DNA from: Brachypterus glaber
Lineage: Eukaryota > Arthropoda > Insecta > Coleoptera > Kateretidae
Reading direction: 5' to 3'
Length of the DNA stretch: 64,000 bases
Assembly: GCA_958510825.1 (NCBI GenBank)
Contig: OY294051.1
Location: 28,445,265 to 28,509,264, forward strand
In this document: positions 62,490-64,000 of the stretch, piece by piece
How positions within the stretch are numbered: the first letter of the stretch is position 1
Layout of the letters: the number at the start of each line of letters is the position of its first letter
Notes under the pieces: model-generated
The model's input: only the letters and a program-made list of their open reading frames with translations
Databases searched by the model: none
Told to the model about the DNA's origin: nothing
Program-made: the position numbers and the translations under genes

Positions 62490-63111
62490 CACGGCCATTA
62501 AGATATAAAGAACTTTCTCTTTCGGGTTTAGACCGTGTTAATGGATTTTCACTTTCCGACGTTTCGTCTCTTACTACTAGAGACATCTTCAGGGATTAAT
62601 CTGAAACTAAGTTTCGAATCAACTTGTGTCACTATTTATGACGAGTTGTGGTTATTCACCCGTGACGAGGTTTTTCCTATCAAAGACTTCCATATTGCAG
62701 GTAAGTGGTAACCAGTGTCCCGATTGATATTGTTAGGATGCTTGATGATTTCTATCGATTCCCGTATCTTCCTTGGCATTTTTCTGTTTTCTGTTAATAT
62801 TTGTTTTGTTTCAGACAAATTGATTTTATGACCTGTTTCATGTACATGTTCGGCTACTGCCGATAAGGAAATTTGTTTCTTTCTTATATTGCGCTCATGC
62901 TCTTGAAGTCTTGTAGAAATTTTTCTCTTAGTTTCACCTATGTAAACCGTACCACAGGAGCAGGGTATTTTATATACGCCTTCTGAACTCAGGGGTATTT
63001 TGTCTTTTGTTGAAGTCAAACATTGACCTAATTTTTGGTTGGACCGAAATATAGGCTTAATATTTGACTTCTTCAAAAGTTTACCTATTTTATCCGTGAT
63101 ACCGCTTAATA
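62490..63111 (-). mobile_element. Penelope-like element fragment, left copy
   Basis: The minus strand is open from the junction at 63111 to a stop at 62636 and encodes a Penelope-type GIY-YIG endonuclease region: GVYKIPCSCGTVYIGETKRK, ISTRLQEHERNIRKKQISLS, AVAEHVHETGHKINLSETKQ. The 3' flank (62490-62635) carries CTGAAGATGTC and GAGACGAAACGTC. The copy is 5' truncated and joined head-to-head to the right copy. Confidence 0.8.
62558..62594 (-). ncRNA. Hammerhead-like core in left Penelope fragment
   Basis: Minus strand: CTGAAGA (fits CUGANGA), then GTCTCT AGTAGTA AGAGAC as a stem-loop, then GAAAC and GTC. Hammerhead ribozymes are known in Penelope-like elements. One unpaired T separates the core from the stem, and stem I is at most three pairs, so activity is doubtful. 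Confidence 0.4.
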
Positions 63112-63535
63112 AGAGAAAAATTTCTACAAGACTTCAAGAGCATGAGCGCAATATAAGAAAGAAACAAATTTCCTTATCGGCAGTAGCCGAACATGTACAT
63201 GAAACAGGTCATAAAATCAATTTTTCTGAAACAAAACAAATATTAACAGAAAACAGAAAAATGCCAAGGAAGATACGGGAATCGATAGAAATCATCAAGC
63301 ATCCTAACAATATCAATCGGGACACTGGTTACCACTTACCTGCAATATGGAAGTCTTTGATAGGAAAAACCTCGTCACGGGTGAATAACCACAACTCGTC
63401 ATAAATAGTGACACAAGTTGATTCGAAACTTAGTTTCAGATTAATCCCTGAAGATGTCTCTAGTAGTAAGAGACGAAACGTCGAAAAGTGAAAATCCATT
63501 AACACGGTCTAAACCCGAAAGTGAAAGTTCTTTAT
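63112..63535 (+). mobile_element. Penelope-like element fragment, right copy
   Basis: The plus strand encodes the same region in inverted orientation, starting within KRKISTRLQEHERNI and ending at the same stop (63402-63404). The two copies are nearly identical; one visible difference is NFSETK for NLSETK. The GVYKIP part is missing because this copy is shorter. The same 3' flank follows. Confidence 0.8.
63446..63483 (+). ncRNA. Hammerhead-like core in right Penelope fragment
   Basis: The same core as the left copy on the plus strand: CTGAAGA, GTCTCT/AGAGAC stem, GAAACGTC. It differs just after the GTC (GAAAAG for GGAAAG), which weakens stem I further. Confidence 0.4.
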
Positions 63536-64000
63536 ATTTTCTTAATATTTCATAGTAAGTTTAATTTCTATTTATTGTTACATTAAAAATGTCGATTTAA
63601 AGTTCATACAATATCTACTTTTTACCGACAAAAATGTTATGTTATGTTTGGTCCCGTATAACTTTGGAACGGATGAACTGAATTGTGAGAAACTTCTTGC
63701 AACTTAAAGAGGGCATTCCCGAGGTGGTCTCGTTTTAATTTGACGCTCGGATATTGCCGGGTAAGCCGGATAATTAAGATAAATCTAATCATTTTAACGC
63801 AATTTCAATTAAAAACGGCTTAATTTGGTCCTAATATCACCAAAATTTTAGAGAAATACCCGATAACTCGGATAAGCCGGATAACTTGATTAAGGGGTCA
63901 CTCAAATATTACGACAGGCTAAAAATCTTTTAAATGCCGCTAAACTTTATTCTGTGGACTTGTAATATTAAAATACCAAGAGAAAATGATAAAATTTGTG
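63536..64000. other. FAF2 intron, right edge
   Basis: AT-rich sequence with no coding exon, RNA gene or element end that I can recognise. GATATTGCCGGGTAAGCCGG and the later AACTCGGATAAGCCGGATAA are related words that may belong to an unlisted repeat. Confidence 0.4.

Overview
This window is animal nuclear DNA, most likely from an insect and perhaps a beetle. It is AT-rich, its genes are split by GT-AG introns, and the introns are filled with transposons. The order is inferred from gene content and repeat style only, so it is tentative. There is no sign of bacterial, viral or organellar sequence.

Four protein-coding genes are present. (1) On the plus strand, the 3' end of an unrecognised gene has exons at 404-486, 543-654 and 3341-5296. 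Its last exon encodes a long disordered Ser/Lys/Asn-rich tail with a fourfold internal motif and an acidic C-terminus. (2) On the minus strand, a complete TXNDC11-like gene has ten exons from 26198 down to 8157 and encodes 834 residues: an ER multi-thioredoxin-domain protein. (3) On the minus strand, a complete TRAPPC9 (NIBP/Trs120) gene has eleven exons from 56958 down to 32113 and encodes 1174 residues: a TRAPPII subunit. (4) On the plus strand, the first four exons of FAF2/UBXD8 (57730-61758) cover the UBA domain, the membrane hairpin and the start of the UAS domain; the gene runs off the right edge. All listed exon joins keep frame with GT-AG sites, and the three named genes follow the order of their human homologues exon by exon. 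TRAPPC9 and FAF2 are divergent neighbours with about 770 bp between their start codons. The genes are involved in ER and Golgi biology (TXNDC11, FAF2, TRAPPC9), but nothing here shows that they work together.

Most of the rest is mobile DNA. I see at least fifteen foldback or long-TIR elements, roughly 120 bp to 1.2 kb. There is a family of about 235-bp palindromic MITEs with TAA target duplications (four full copies and fragments), and a DUF4817-type mariner-like element (42627-44847) with about 90-bp TIRs, an intron and one in-frame stop. MITEs at 1670, 23370 and 9036 carry related ends. There are three copies of a tRNA-derived SINE, four LINE fragments and a head-to-head pair of Penelope-like fragments (62490-63535). 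Several insertions are nested: a TTAA-flanked element sits inside a SINE tail, and a DNA element splits a LINE reading frame.

No new multi-gene system is evident. The observations most worth following up are structural: a mariner-like element carrying an inverted copy of part of its own transposase, a TTAA MITE with a gene-like GC-rich core, a hammerhead-ribozyme-like core in the Penelope-like pair, and the density of long perfect-hairpin DNA inside transcribed introns.
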